DNA of 64,000 nucleotides from Siphonodentalium dalli (Eukaryota; Mollusca; Scaphopoda; Gadilida; Siphonodentaliidae). Position numbers and translations under genes: made by a program. The notes under the pieces were generated by a model. The model did not search any database. It was not told the origin of the DNA and saw only the letters and a program-made list of their open reading frames with translations. The DNA lies in contig CP136066.1 in assembly GCA_032622095.1 (NCBI GenBank), positions 196,344,816-196,408,815 on the forward strand, read 5' to 3'. Of this stretch, positions 25,480 to 37,400 are shown in pieces (position 1 is the stretch's first letter; each line of letters begins with the position of its first letter).

Positions 25480-26165
25480 AATATACGAGAGTCATTGTCA
25501 AAACTAACGTCCGAATAGCATATTTAATAATTTGACAAAGCGCGATAAGTATCAGACACTGTTATGAATTAACCCTTTACCCAACAGAATGGCCCTGTGC
25601 CAATGCATTCTCTTATATATGCGAGTCGACCATAGGTCGCCTCGCATATATAAGAGAATGCATTGGCTTAACACATATTAAAAATGATAAAATTGTCAAA
25701 GAATGTAGAAAAATATTATTAAAAATGTTAAAAAATGTAAGAAAAAATTATAAAATTGTTAAAGAATGTAAGAAAAAATGGTAAAAAGTGTTATGCCCTG
25801 TGCCAATGCATTCTCTTATATATGCGAGGCGACCTATGGTCGACTCGCATATATAAGAGAATTCACTGGCACAGGGCATAACTGTAACCATCACAATGTG
25901 GTCAATGAACCGGTTCCAATGATATCCATATTTCTATGGTGTTATTGAGACAGACCGAAGATATTTTAGGCTGTTGAAGCTTTATTTGGGCGTTTTTGGC
26001 CGTTTTGTTGGGTAAATGGTTAAACCCACACACTTATCTGATTCCCGTATACTCTCTACGGGAAGTTACAGCTTTGGATGAAGCTATTAATGTCGCGTCT
26101 GTCGTTGGGGTAAGACCATATATCGTCGATCTGTTGTCGTGATAAATAATGTTTCATATATATAA
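25480..26165. repeat. Dispersed repeat R2, copy a (interrupted)
   Basis: R2 starts near 'acgagagtcattgtcaaaactaac' and contains CCCGTATACTCTCTACGGG, then a run that is open in all copies up to a shared TGA. Copy a is split by the TTAA element at 25573-26019. Removing that element restores a continuous match to copies c (43.3 kb) and d (54.5 kb). A short frame (about 34 codons ending TGA, containing YSLRE-TA-DEAINVA) is kept in this copy. Confidence 0.75.
25573..26019. mobile_element. TTAA-flanked element carrying the double hairpin, copy 2
   Basis: TTAA at 25569-25572 and 26020-26023 flanks imperfect termini (CCCTTTACCCAACAGAATGG and CCATTTACCCAACAAAACGG). Inside are the two inverted 72-bp hairpins (about 25593-25667 and 25797-25876) separated by an A-rich core of about 130 bp. 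The element interrupts dispersed repeat R2, and related R2 copies read straight across, supporting a real insertion. Confidence 0.85.
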
Positions 26166-26439
26166 ATATACGGGAGTCCTTGTCAATACTTCATCTATAT
26201 AGGTTATTTAATAATTTGACAAAGCGCGATAAGTATCATGCTATAAAGTCCACTCAATTTTCTGGTTCCCTTGTACTCTCTACGGGAAATTACAGCTTTT
26301 GAAGCCACTATTGCTTGCGCGTTTGTTGTTAGAGAAAGACCAGATACAGTCGATATGTTGTCGTGATGAAGAACTGTTCATATGCCACACGTGAGTAAGC
26401 TTTATACAACCCTTCGACTCCCTCTTGGCAATATATACA

Positions 26440-26493
<54 letters not shown>

Positions 26494-26790
26494 ACCACGA
26501 TGTCCAAGGAAGATTCATTCAAGGTTCAGGCCCAGGAATAACAATATAATCGTTTATAGAATACAATTTGGACCGCACGTCTTATCACCGGAAGAAACGA
26601 CAGTTGTTTCAAGATTGATGCTGCAGTTTCTCATCTATTGTCATTTTTACTGATCGAGAATGTTTTTCCAAAAACTGATATGTTCCTAAGTGTAAGGATC
26701 GAATTAATAATTGATATGTCCATCAGTCGGGTCGATAAAATTTGAAACGCATTTTATATATCAGTTAAAGGGACATACGATCTTCGCAGT
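26166..26790. repeat. Dispersed repeat R2, copy b, with (TA)n
   Basis: This copy is homologous to 43325-43880 and 54467-54835. It includes a (TA)n microsatellite of about 50 bases (26442-26490) at the point where the other copies have shorter ATATAT runs. On the minus strand each copy has a possible splice donor (CATCGTG/GTGAG), which may be coincidence. Confidence 0.75.
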
Positions 26791-26859
26791 GGGTAAATGT
26801 GAACAATAAACAAGGTATGTAAACCATCGTAAACTAGGTCACAACGAGACCCGTTATTA

Positions 26860-26956
26860 ACGTTGACCATGATAATTTTCGATGTTTTGCCTATATTATG
26901 GCAAAACAAACCCCGTTATTAAAGTTTACTATGCTAGTTTTGTTTTTTGCCTAAAA
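26860..26956. repeat. Outlying piece of the 175-bp tandem family
   Basis: The first half (to about 26905) is in inverted orientation relative to the array at 28.3-29.7 kb (GACCCGTTATTAACGTTGAC). The last 48 bp (about 26908-26956) are a direct copy of 28261-28308. R1 copy c lies between the two direct copies. Confidence 0.65.
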
Positions 26957-28260
26957 TTCCGTCAATATAGACCTGAATATGAAATTTGAGCATTACTGAA
27001 TGCTTAGTCATGGCGAATAGCACAAACAGGGTCGGGAAGATATGTCATATATAATTTGCTCGAACATGGCGGCAGTATATCACTCCTGGCAAATGCAACA
27101 TTCGTTTATTTCTTCTATATTTTCCAAACACATCAGCAAGTTGCTAGACTATAATAAGCCATTTCAACTACTCATCGCTGATACTTCAACAACTGGATAT
27201 AGAACATAATTGTTTTTAATGAGATTTCGGCGTTGAAATTGCATGCCTCGATGAAATATTATTAATTATTTATACAGGCGAAAAACCAATGAATACTAAC
27301 TTACTCTGTAGAGACATCTGGCGCCCCGTGAACATTATGACGTAAGCTCCCGGCCCTGCACCCTAAATCTAGTTGGATGAACCTTGTATACAACTCGTTG
27401 GGTGCGAATTTGTTGTGTACTTATTATCCAACAGTTTAGTACGATGTACACAACTGATTGCGTGAACTGTCTTCTGTGGTATTACTTTCATACCACGTTG
27501 GATAAAACCGCCACGTGACCGGGTCATCCAATAGCAGCGCGTTTCCGGTGCGGGCGAGCATGCGATTTTTGGCTCCAAATATTTTAAAACAAGATGGATG
27601 ACTGCGTGAAAAAACTCCCGAGCGACTGGAAAATGGGACAAGACGTCGTGGATAGCTTTGCCGGTATAGTATACCTTTGTTATAATTATTCTTTGTACGA
27701 TATACTGATTATGTAGGCTTTATTTATTGAGTGTATATTTATTTATATTTGCCAAATTTTGAAGTTTACAAATTTACACAACTGCTGACGGCACTAATTT
27801 GACTAAAGTAGTACACTCATACACTCAAAATAAAGCCTATATAATCAGTGTATCGTACACAGAATAATTATAACAAATGCATACTATACCGACAAAGCTA
27901 TCCACGACATCTTGCCCCATTTTACTTTCCAATCAACGTTGGGTAAATCAACAATCAACAAATGTCATCCAACTCTACCCAACACCCAACGGTTCAATAA
28001 ACGTAGATAGGTGCTGTGGGCAATTAACGTTGATTGAGTGTTGTGTGAAATTTCATCCAACACGTTGTGTAATTAACAAACAACCGTTGGTAGTAAATAT
28101 ATATGCAACGTTGTGTAAAAGTGTATCCAACAAAATTGTCATGCAACTTTTCACACAACGTAGATAGGTGCTGTGGGCATACAACGGTTGATTGACTGTT
28201 GGATAACTTTTTATCCAACTAGATTTAGGGTGTGACAAAGGCATGAATCAAACTTTTCAA
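26957..28260. repeat. Dispersed repeat R1, copy c, interrupted by an element
   Basis: 26957-27358 and 28233-28260 together match the core of R1 copies a and b. The element at 27359-28232 splits it. Flanking direct copies of about 48 bp (26908-26956, 28261-28308) suggest this R1 fragment was itself placed inside the 175-bp array. Confidence 0.75.
27359..28232. mobile_element. CAC...GTG inverted-repeat element with internal foldback, 874 bp
   Basis: The termini are perfect 20-bp inverted repeats, CACCCTAAATCTAGTTGGAT. TG flanks both sides (27357-27358, 28233-28234). The empty site is visible in R1 copy a (near 23991, ...GGCCCTGACAAAGG), which gives a 2-bp target duplication. Subterminal regions are full of short ATCCAAC/GTTGGAT and CAACGTTG motifs, and arms of about 110 bp (27624-27745, 27815-27933) pair. 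CAC ends, short target duplication and reiterated subterminal motifs recall CACTA/EnSpm elements, but the class is not proven. No transposase is present. Confidence 0.85.
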
Positions 28261-29700
28261 ACCCCTTTATTAACGTTTACTATGCTAGTTTTGTTTTTGC
28301 CTAAAATGCCATCTAGGTGGCGTGTTTGCCATATATATATTGGCAAAATATGTGGCGATCTTCTGACGTAATAATATTATCTCCGTCTATATTAACAATA
28401 TCTGTGAAATAAAATGCCATGTAGGGGTGTGTTTTGCCATAGTATAGGCAACACATCGAAAATTGGCATAGTCAACGTTAATAACGGGTTTCGTGATGAC
28501 CTATAGTTCTATATTGATACTTTATCTGTCTACATATACAATATTTGCCATATCAAATACCATCTAGGGGGTGTGTTTTTCCATAATATTTGCAAAACAA
28601 TGATAACCTATTTCTACGAATCCCAGCTGCGTGTGGCGATTTTCTGACGTAATACTATTATCTTAGTATATATTAACAATATATGCCAAATAAAATGCCA
28701 TCTAGGGGGTGTGTTGTGCTATAATATAGGCAAAACATCGAAAATTAGCATAGTCAACGCTAATAACGGGTCTCGTGATGACCTAGTACTACGAATTCCA
28801 GCTGCATGTGGCGATTTTGTGACGTAGTGATATTATATATGTCTACATATACAATATCTGCCATATCAAATACCATCTAGGGGGTGTGTTTTGCCATAAT
28901 ATAGGCAAAGCATCGAAAATTTGCATGGTAAACAGTAATAACGGGTCTCGCGATGACCTAGTTCCACGAATTCCAGCGGCCTGTGACAATTTTATGTAAT
29001 GATATTATATCTGTCCATATTGACAATATCTGCCAAATAAAATACCATCTAGGGGGTGTGTTTTGCCATAATATAGGCAAAGCATCGAAAATTTGCATGG
29101 TAAACAGTAATAACGAGTCTCGTGATGACCTAGATCTACGAATCCCAGCTGTGTGTGGCGATTTTAGGAAGCAATTATATTTTATCTGTCTACATAAACA
29201 ATATCTGCCATATCAAATACCAGCTAAGGTGTGTTTTTTCCATATAATATCGGCAAAACATCGAAAATTAGATTAGTCAACGTTAATAACGGGTCTGGTG
29301 ATGACCTAGTTCTACGAATTCAAGCTGCCTGTTGCGATTTTATGACGTATTGACATTATATATTTCTACGTATACAATATCTGCCAAATCAAATACCATC
29401 CACGGGGTGTGTTTTGCCATAATATACATGTAGGCAAAACATAGAATATTTGCATGGTCAACGTTAATAACAGGTCTCGTGATGACCTAGTTCTTCGAAT
29501 CCCAGCTGCCTGTGGCGATATTCTGACGTAATGATATTAACTCAGTCTATATTAGCAATATCTGCCAAATAAATGCCATCTAGGGTGTTTTGCCATAATA
29601 TAGCCCAAAACATCGAAAATAGCACAGTCAACGTTAATATTAACTTTCTGGTCTCGTGGTGACCAAGTTCTACGAATCCCAACTGCGTGTACCGATTTAT
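28261..29700. repeat. Tandem array, about 175-bp unit, eight or more copies
   Basis: Anchors such as CCATCTAGGGGGTGTGTTTT recur near 28310, 28424, 28561, 28700, 28872, 29047, 29219, 29398 and 29577. The spacing is irregular at first (115-140 bp) and then settles at 172-179 bp. Each unit also holds GTTAATAACGGGTCTCGTGA and CATCGAAAATT. No protein coding. Similar unit lengths are known in pearl/HINE-type elements of bivalves, but no such ends were identified. Confidence 0.85.
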
Positions 29701-30980
29701 CAACTGTTATGATATATACGTTCCCGAAGAATGTAGATCGGCCACTAAGGGCATGTTCACTTTGTTCATCAAAGACTAGCCAATTATCGCGTGTCTTTTA
29801 TTTAATTGTGTCGGCATTTGAAATTGACTCTGATGTTTTCGCCGCTGAAGTGCAATGGCATGCACAAATCATTCTAGTCAAACTAGTAATTTAACCCAAT
29901 TGGTATATAATATATACCATCATCGGCAACCAATCGTCTTCACACCCTTCATATGAGCGATGTCTATATTGTTCGATAAATATGTCAAACAACTCGTACA
30001 GTATTACTAAGACCATCATTAGTGTAATAGATCAACTGGAGATAACAGAGATATTCTGTCAGTACATACAAATATTTCAGCGATGGATGAACTGAAATTT
30101 GATATCTAGATTTTCTATATAATCTCTCAAAAGACGGCCCAGCACCCGTGGTTCAAACTCTTGTTGGCAAGACACCCAAAACATTCCAAATGTGTGATGG
30201 CCGCAAGTATTGGCAGCTTCCAGTGAGTGCATTCTAGTTGATAATGAAAATAAGAACAAATAACTTTTTTATATTTTTCTTGATAATAATATTTTAACAA
30301 ACATGCGCCCATCGCGAATGTTTTCCGTATAGCATTAACAGACTTGTGATTTAAGGGATGTTGTGGGAGTAAGTGTCAAACCAAACAATTGCACCACCCA
30401 GAGTATCCCCGTCGATGTGGATTTCCGGTGAGGTTTATTAATTTCCTGGTGTGCCTTAATTCGAAGGATGTCTTAGTATGGGCTATAATGACTAAATACA
30501 ACCTATATGAATACCAAACATTATTGAAATCGGTTCATATTTGTTTGAGCTATCAAGCCGAACAGACCGCAATCGCGAACAATGAGGTGTTGCATTCCGG
30601 GGAGGTAATTCGAGCATTACAGTCCAAGGTACTTCCGGTTGTTTATGTATCGGCTTAGGAGCCACGTTAAATTGTGTGATCTGTCACCGAAGAAGGTGCG
30701 AAAACTACACCAGTGTGTGTGCCATTAGCTGTTAATTGATCCGGGATTTTATATTCCGTAATTAATTAATTTAGGGTTATGAAGCACATGCAATCGATGC
30801 GTTATTTTAATTACAAGTATAAAAAAAAGTGCGATTAGGATTAGCATGTCGCACTTGTTCGCGGCGCAAGAAGGGACTGCTGAGTACTCTACGTAATCGC
30901 ATTTTGATTATGTGTTAGAAACATTAAAACAAACTTCTACTACAAATTCGAGGGCAAGCTTATTGTCACGAACTAACAAT
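29701..30980. other. Intergenic DNA
   Basis: No gene recognised. 30508-30590 resembles 15212-15290 (aaacattattgaaat-ggttc-tattt), so part is a dispersed repeat. Open frames have no domain content. Confidence 0.45.
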
Positions 30981-31041
30981 AGTGTCACACCACAGGGTAT
31001 ATAAAACATGGCGAAAATCGAGAAGGAAACAAACACAAAAA

Positions 31042-31974
31042 ATGGCTTCTGCAAAAAAAACAACAACATCACCAACTTCCTCAAAATACAACAACTTGAC
31101 GCTTGTACAACTCACCGTAATGAACTACGAAAACGAAATCAACCTACGAGTATCTGGTCGAAAGAGCGAACTTATTGATCGGTAAGTATAGGTGTGTGAA
31201 TATTTGGCATGTGTGTAATCACCTGAATTATACAATCTCTGGATGGGGCCTTCATACATGTAAAGAGTGAATATAGTAATATGCAAATGCCAAACAACCT
31301 TTACCTGTCAGTCTATAATTTCGTTTTGTTTGTTTTCCTCTCTGAATACAGTATGTCATTTTAGCTCTTTGAATGGACATACGACCTTCAAGTCTGACTA
31401 TTTTGTTTAAATGTTATAATCCACTTGGACCTGATAGTTCTGGATATACATGACATCTGGTGTATGTGTTATTTGGGAATATGATAGAAAGTAAGAAGTT
31501 TGTAATTGAGATAATATATAGTGAAGATGAATGACAAAATAAATGAAACATACATGTAAAACATAAACAAAAATATATAAAATATTATAAAATAATAATT
31601 CCATACCTGTTTTTAATTTTAACATACGATGTACTTCGTATGGTACATACATAGCTTACCATAATTACAATGTACTCCCACACACTTAGCTTACCATAAT
31701 TTACTATCTATTTTAAGTTTAGAGTGTCAAGACAAAAATTACACCACAGGGAGATTGACCGAAAAATGTGTACGAGGAACGATATCTTAAGTTTGCGAGG
31801 ATGGCTCTACATGATGGAAAGTTTTACACAAAGGCACAGTGTTGTGCTTCTATGAAAAGAATGTTTCATACAATCTGGATATCATACAAACGGGGTAATG
31901 GTAGAATGCCAATGTATGTATGTAAGCATGTATGTGCCATGTTATACGGCTTAATGCGTTTTTGTTTTCCTTAG
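31042..31974 (+). pseudogene. SAP plus SWIM-like gene remnant
   Basis: Exon 1 (ATG at 31042, good context) encodes a basic Ser/Thr/Lys start, then a SAP DNA-binding motif. The SAP motif is split over two frames: LTLVQL in one, RNELRKRN in the next, VSGRKSELIDR back in the first, so at least two small indels are present. A canonical donor GTAAGT starts at 31182. A second segment (about 31768-31974, acceptor likely at 31749) reads YLKFARMALHDGKFYTKAQ, then CKHVCAMLYGL, which resembles the C-terminal CxH half of a SWIM zinc finger whose CxC half is missing. Such SAP/SWIM proteins occur in many aquatic invertebrates, sometimes with a YqaJ-type nuclease. No YqaJ part is seen. Decayed. Confidence 0.5.
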
Positions 31975-32194
31975 AAAATATTTCTAGAATAATTATGAGC
32001 AGATTGAATGCAAATGTAGAAAACACTTCTGATTCTGTATCATTAATTTATTATATGTATACACATGTTATTATCATTAAAATAATGTTATGAGAACTTT
32101 ATTTTGTTTTTTCTTGGCGGGGTTTCCAACAAATTTGCTTGTAACATATTTTACTAGAACATTCTCATCCCTGCATGCATGTCTGATATACACC
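31975..32194. other. Short spacer between two convergent gene remnants
   Basis: No coding signal. The plus-strand SAP/SWIM remnant and the minus-strand THAP gene end toward each other across this spacer. Confidence 0.5.
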
Positions 32195-33165
32195 TCACAC
32201 TATTTTGGCCATGTCACTCCTTCCGATAACTTCACTTGATGTTTTCTTAAACAAGGTCCAACGAAATAAATACGGTACTGCGTCGGACTTCAGGATGTTT
32301 CTGGTGCCCTTCTTAGCTGAAAAGTATAGACAATTTTGAGTTCTTATCCCAAACATCCAGAAAGAGGAAAACAGCGCACAAAAATCAAATACAAATTTAA
32401 AGAAACAGTGTACTGAGGATTTATCTGGCATATATACATGTTTCATTTTAACTGATTTATTTGTTATTCTTCAATTTTATTTCGACATTTAAATGTTATT
32501 AGCTGCAAATAGACACTTGAATGTGTTACTTCAGGCAACACCAAAAGAGTTTTAAAAAACTGGTATTTCAATTTAAACAAATAAATTATCACCCCCTTCA
32601 ACAAGGTGAAAACAGTACTGTAATTTTACTGAAATATAAACTTATTTCCTGGAAATTCGCTGCATGTAACTTTTATGTACCAAATTTTCTCATTTTTGTT
32701 TATTATGTGAGAATATGTTGTAAGGACAATATGACTAATTTAATATTTCTTGGCTCTTTTGGGTAAGTCATCTTATAAAAGTTGACTTGTAAATACCGTT
32801 TGTTGGCAAACAAGCTCAATAAGATGTGATATAATACGAAAGTTATGAAATGTTGGCTGAATGAAATGTTGAAGGAAAATTTTGATTCCCTGATCCTTGA
32901 TTGTTATTTAAAATTATTGGAAAATAGTAAACTCATAATAACAGTGTATACATTACGATATATATTACTTACAAGGATCATGTTTGCACATGTAGTCATC
33001 CTCGGTGAATTGTCCTGCACAAACGACACTAAAACTGCTGTATTCCCACTGTCCATTTCGGCCATCGCTTCGTCGAATGGCTACTGTCCATTTTTTTCGT
33101 AACTCTTTTGCCGCTTCGTCGTCACCTTTCGGGAATACATATCCACATTGCACAACACAATGCAC
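32195..33165 (-). CDS. THAP-domain protein, two exons (start unresolved, probably decayed)
   Basis: Exon 1 (about 33165-32973) encodes CVVQC, FPKG, ELRKKWTVAIRR and VVCAGQFTEDDY. It ends at a perfect donor (GTAAGT on the minus strand, 32972-32967). Exon 2 (32316-32195), after a pyrimidine-rich tract and CAG, continues in frame with KKGTRNILKSDAVPYLF, then about 23 residues and a stop. Together they make one full-length THAP zinc-finger domain (about 85 residues), a DNA-binding module also found in P-element-type transposases. Two oddities: the CxxH zinc ligand is CxxQ here, and no in-frame ATG precedes the domain (an in-frame stop lies at 33181-33183). An out-of-frame ATG giving MPPQCCAL is close by, suggesting a frameshift at the start. 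Confidence 0.6.
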
Positions 33166-34446
33166 AACATTGTGGTGGCATTATTATTAGTTTGGTAATG
33201 AAGAATTAACAGAATAACGATCCGAACAAGTCGAAAGACAGACATAATGAAACTGACAGATGACAAGCGAAAATAAGTTTGTTTACTTCTAACCGGAAAT
33301 GGACATGGCAGTTATAGCCACCTGGCGGTCGATGTCGATAATGGGACGCAATCACAAAACAGTACCCCATTGGCAAACGAAGGACGATATCTCAGACACA
33401 ATGAAAGTGCAAACAACATCATTGCGCACACTTTTGAAGGCATTCGTGATGGCAAATCTCCACACCAAATTTCATTCAGATCCGATAAACAATTGCTTAG
33501 AAATCTGCGCAAATGGACATAAAGAAATACTTTCCAGATAAACGAAGAAGGACAACTCTAAAATGAAAAACGTGAACAACCTCATTTGCCCCTCTTTTGA
33601 AAGCTGTCACGATGCTAACCTCCATACCAAATTTTATTTAGACCATATAACCATTGGTTAAGTTAAATATGCACGGACGGACAAAATACCCACATTTCTA
33701 GATAGATCCATATGAAGTTTGGTGACGATCGGGTGAGGGATGTGGCCTGGAGGGTGTGCTGAATGATTTAGTTATGCAAAGAGTAAAATCTATTTTCACA
33801 CAAAGTCCCATTACTGAATAAGGGCCGTAACTCTGGAAAAAACAATGGACGAATCCCGCTGTTTGTTAATAATATTGTCTCCATGTTGGTTCATCAACTT
33901 ACCGAATATCTTTCAAATCCGAATGACGATGACCAATATATAAAGCTTCAAACTTCGTTTGCCGTGGATAACAAATAATCCATTTCAATTATGGAGCGAA
34001 CAATAAATGTCCCCCGTTCCTGTTGATAGCAATTTATTTGGGGATTGACACGACAGACCCGTCAGTCATTTCTAAATGGGACGAAGATCACAAATTTCAA
34101 TTGGCATATTATGCTGATGAAAAGTTACATTTGTTCGGAAAATTTTAGGAAAATTGGTCAATCTTAGTACGGCGATGTTTCAAATGCACGTTCGTGATAT
34201 AGCGGTAGAATTTTGTAAACTGATTTCATCTAATCGTCGGGTGCATATATTACTGATAAAATATTTACTCACCTTCAAATGTCGAAAATACGTGTAAATA
34301 AGCTATAAATTGGGGAAATATTAGCCAAAAACGATTTAGAAATATAGATTTATTCTCGCGATCGACCCGTTTAGTCTGATGAGCCATTGCGACAACGCGC
34401 ATTGGCAATTCCTACACATCTAACATATTCAAATATACATACAAAG

Positions 34447-34474
34447 TAAACTATTTTCATCTATATTCTGACAG
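34447..34474 (+). promoter_or_regulatory. Probable 3' splice site before receptor B
   Basis: TTTTCATCTATATTCTGACAG precedes GCACTCTGGCG, as in copy A. Conservation of the acceptor with diverged sequence just upstream supports a shared upstream exon. Confidence 0.65.
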
Positions 34475-37400
34475 GCACTCTGGCGATTTTCGTCTTGTTG
34501 GTGTCGCAGGAAAACCTCCTCAGATCTGGATCGACACATTCGGCTGCCACTGGTGTGTCAACGCCTAGCAATGATGATATAACACAGAGGGGAGAAGAGT
34601 TCCAAACGGACACACGAATAAGGGCACTATCTGGTCAGCTACATAACTGGATTACCGGTCGACCAATAAACACGATTTCTCAACAAACAGAGCCCTCCGA
34701 AGATCACTGGTCAATTGATCGCAAAGGGACGTATGAGAAACACGCGAGCACCATTCGAAGAATCCGTACAGCAGATCTGATATCAAAACCGACCACTTCA
34801 AAAGATTGGACTAATGTAAGAGAAACACCGATTATGCGTTCGCAAAAAGAAATTAGAGCCGTAAGAAGCCCGAATTTACAGACCAGCTTCTCTGTATCAC
34901 CAACACATTCTCCGTTCGCTACTATTCAGACTGACATTGTCACTACACTTTATCCGAAACCGAAACCTGTACGCTTGGGAAGAGACGGTCCATGCAATGA
35001 GAATAAATGTGGAATATACCACACATCTGAAGTTTGTGGATGCGATGTCGATTGTATAATCCTCGGAGACTGCTGTGAGGATTATTTCTACGTCTGTTTG
35101 AAAATATTTATAGCCGAAGAAGCCGTTGATGTCATTGAACGTGGTTTCAACATCACACCTGGAGACAATTATGGCATCGCATATTTTGATAACAAGGTGT
35201 GGTTTAGAGATAATAGTGTGATGCGAACTGTGGCGAACATACATGCCGTAACTAGATATAACAGCATCCCCTTAATTGACAAATGCTATCAAAGAGGGAA
35301 AATTGTTCACTGGACAAAATTTCTGTGTGAGCTACCGAACATTGACGACCCTTTCAATATTCTCGCGTCCTCCGTGGCCGTCTCTCACATCACATTTAAA
35401 AATATCTATTGTGGGATGTGCAATGGTTTTATTAACGATCACCTACTCACATGGAACAAGACCGCAAGATGTCCGAATGAGTATTTGAAATTTTTGAGTT
35501 GGGTCACTATCTATGAGTCGTGTAATGTCACATATTCCTATCATGGGATACCTACTATTGAACGAATAGTGGAGATCCATGTCACGAAAGAACGATCTAC
35601 AAACGTGTGTGATAACGAAAGGGTAAACTCACTTGGTGTTGTGAATCCGAACGCTCAGGTTTTATGCCGAATTTCTCAGAATCGTGGTTACGTAGAGTCG
35701 TCGGTGCAATGTTCTGTACTCTGGCAAACAAATCCGATTGAGTATCGTGAGAGGAATCGGTATTGTGATAAGTGTGTGGCGGATTACTCTACTGGGTGCA
35801 GAGGATGGTCAGGACATTCCGGAATTGACTTCGAACTACCGCCGGGTATAGACATTTTATTCAATTTCGATCTCTCGGATATTACCAGCTTCGCAAGTGG
35901 TGTAGAAAGGCCGATATTGGCATGCCACGAAAATCAGATACTGCTTGCGAGTATGGGTCGGTGTGTTGATATCAACCTGCAATGTTTCCGATCCTCAGCA
36001 AAAGCATGTGACGACTCTCGATTTAAGAACAGAACTGGACAACTGTATGGAAGACCAAACAGACAATATTTCATCAAGTATTTCATCACTGAATCAATTA
36101 AAGAACTATTTGGCAGTCATTCGAGAGATACCCGAATAGGATATTTCTTATCACATCTTAACAGCCAGTTTGAACAAATTGTGAGTTTGGCAGATGATGG
36201 TTCGCCACGTATGACATACTATGAACGTGCCCAGTGCGTGAACCATACGTGGAACTCTGTAACTTTTTTGAAAATTAAAACGAATGTAAATGTTTCGGAA
36301 GAGAAACCTGCCGGTCCAAGAATATCCCGAGAAACAATGTTATTCAAGCCGCTTCTCGTGTTCCCAGATTTCGACATTAAACAATGCGACGAGACTCAGG
36401 ATTTGCAGCTCCAAGAATCCTTCACACACTTACTTCAATCGAAAGTGTTGAAAGTTTCGTTCAAATCAGATAACATCTATGAAATCAAGAAAATACTTGA
36501 GGAGAGTTTTCCAGACGACATTATGCCCAACCAACTAACACTAGTTTTGACCAACGTCGACGAGAGACCACTGGATTGCAAGTCAGGAGAGACAACCCTA
36601 CTTTGCGACGCATAATTCATTGGAGCAACACACAATAAGAGTGACTATCTTTACCTCGATGGGTCTGTTTTCGCATCTTTGCTTCACATTCCCTTTGAAG
36701 AAGTTGTGTTCTCCACACGAGATGTTCCTTGCAAAACATTGGCACTAGTTTGTCTACATTATCCCGTTGATTTGAAATGCGATATGGCGCAATTACACGG
36801 TAACATTAGCATGTACAACGAAACAACAATTATTCTGAACGGCACATCACTTGATCTTACTGGATCGGTCTTCACGGTTAGAGACGAGACACTGTATATA
36901 TGCGCGTCCAATCTCACAGATGTCGCATGGCCACGTGGAAAGTCAGTGAGGAGTATACTGTCGAACGTTCTACTTGGATTCTCTGTTCTCTCACTTTTGG
37001 CCACAATTGTTATCTACCTTTCTTGCAAGAAACTTTTGAACCTACCTGGCAAATGCCTTGTTGCTTTTGCTTCTTGTTTGATGTTTGCGCAAATTCTCTT
37101 ATTATTGACAACCACCAACCACAAGCAGTTCTGTTATTTTATCGCCGTTTCCCTCCATTGGTTCCTGTTAGCGTCTTTCTCATGGGTTACAATTATCTCA
37201 TTTGACTTCAAAAGAACGTTCGTCAACAACACACCGACCGGAAATCCATCGAAAACATTTATACGTTACGCAATAGTTGCATCGATCCTTCCAACGATGG
37301 TTACAATTATTTCCGTCATTCTCGACTTTGTTCGCACAGGAGGGTTCCACATCGGCTACGGCGATGGTGGCATTTGTTGGATATCTGTCCCAATGGCAAC

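Noticed and set aside
26280-26653. Frames rich in Tyr-Ile on both strands
   Set aside because: Translation of the (TA)n microsatellite at 26442-26490.
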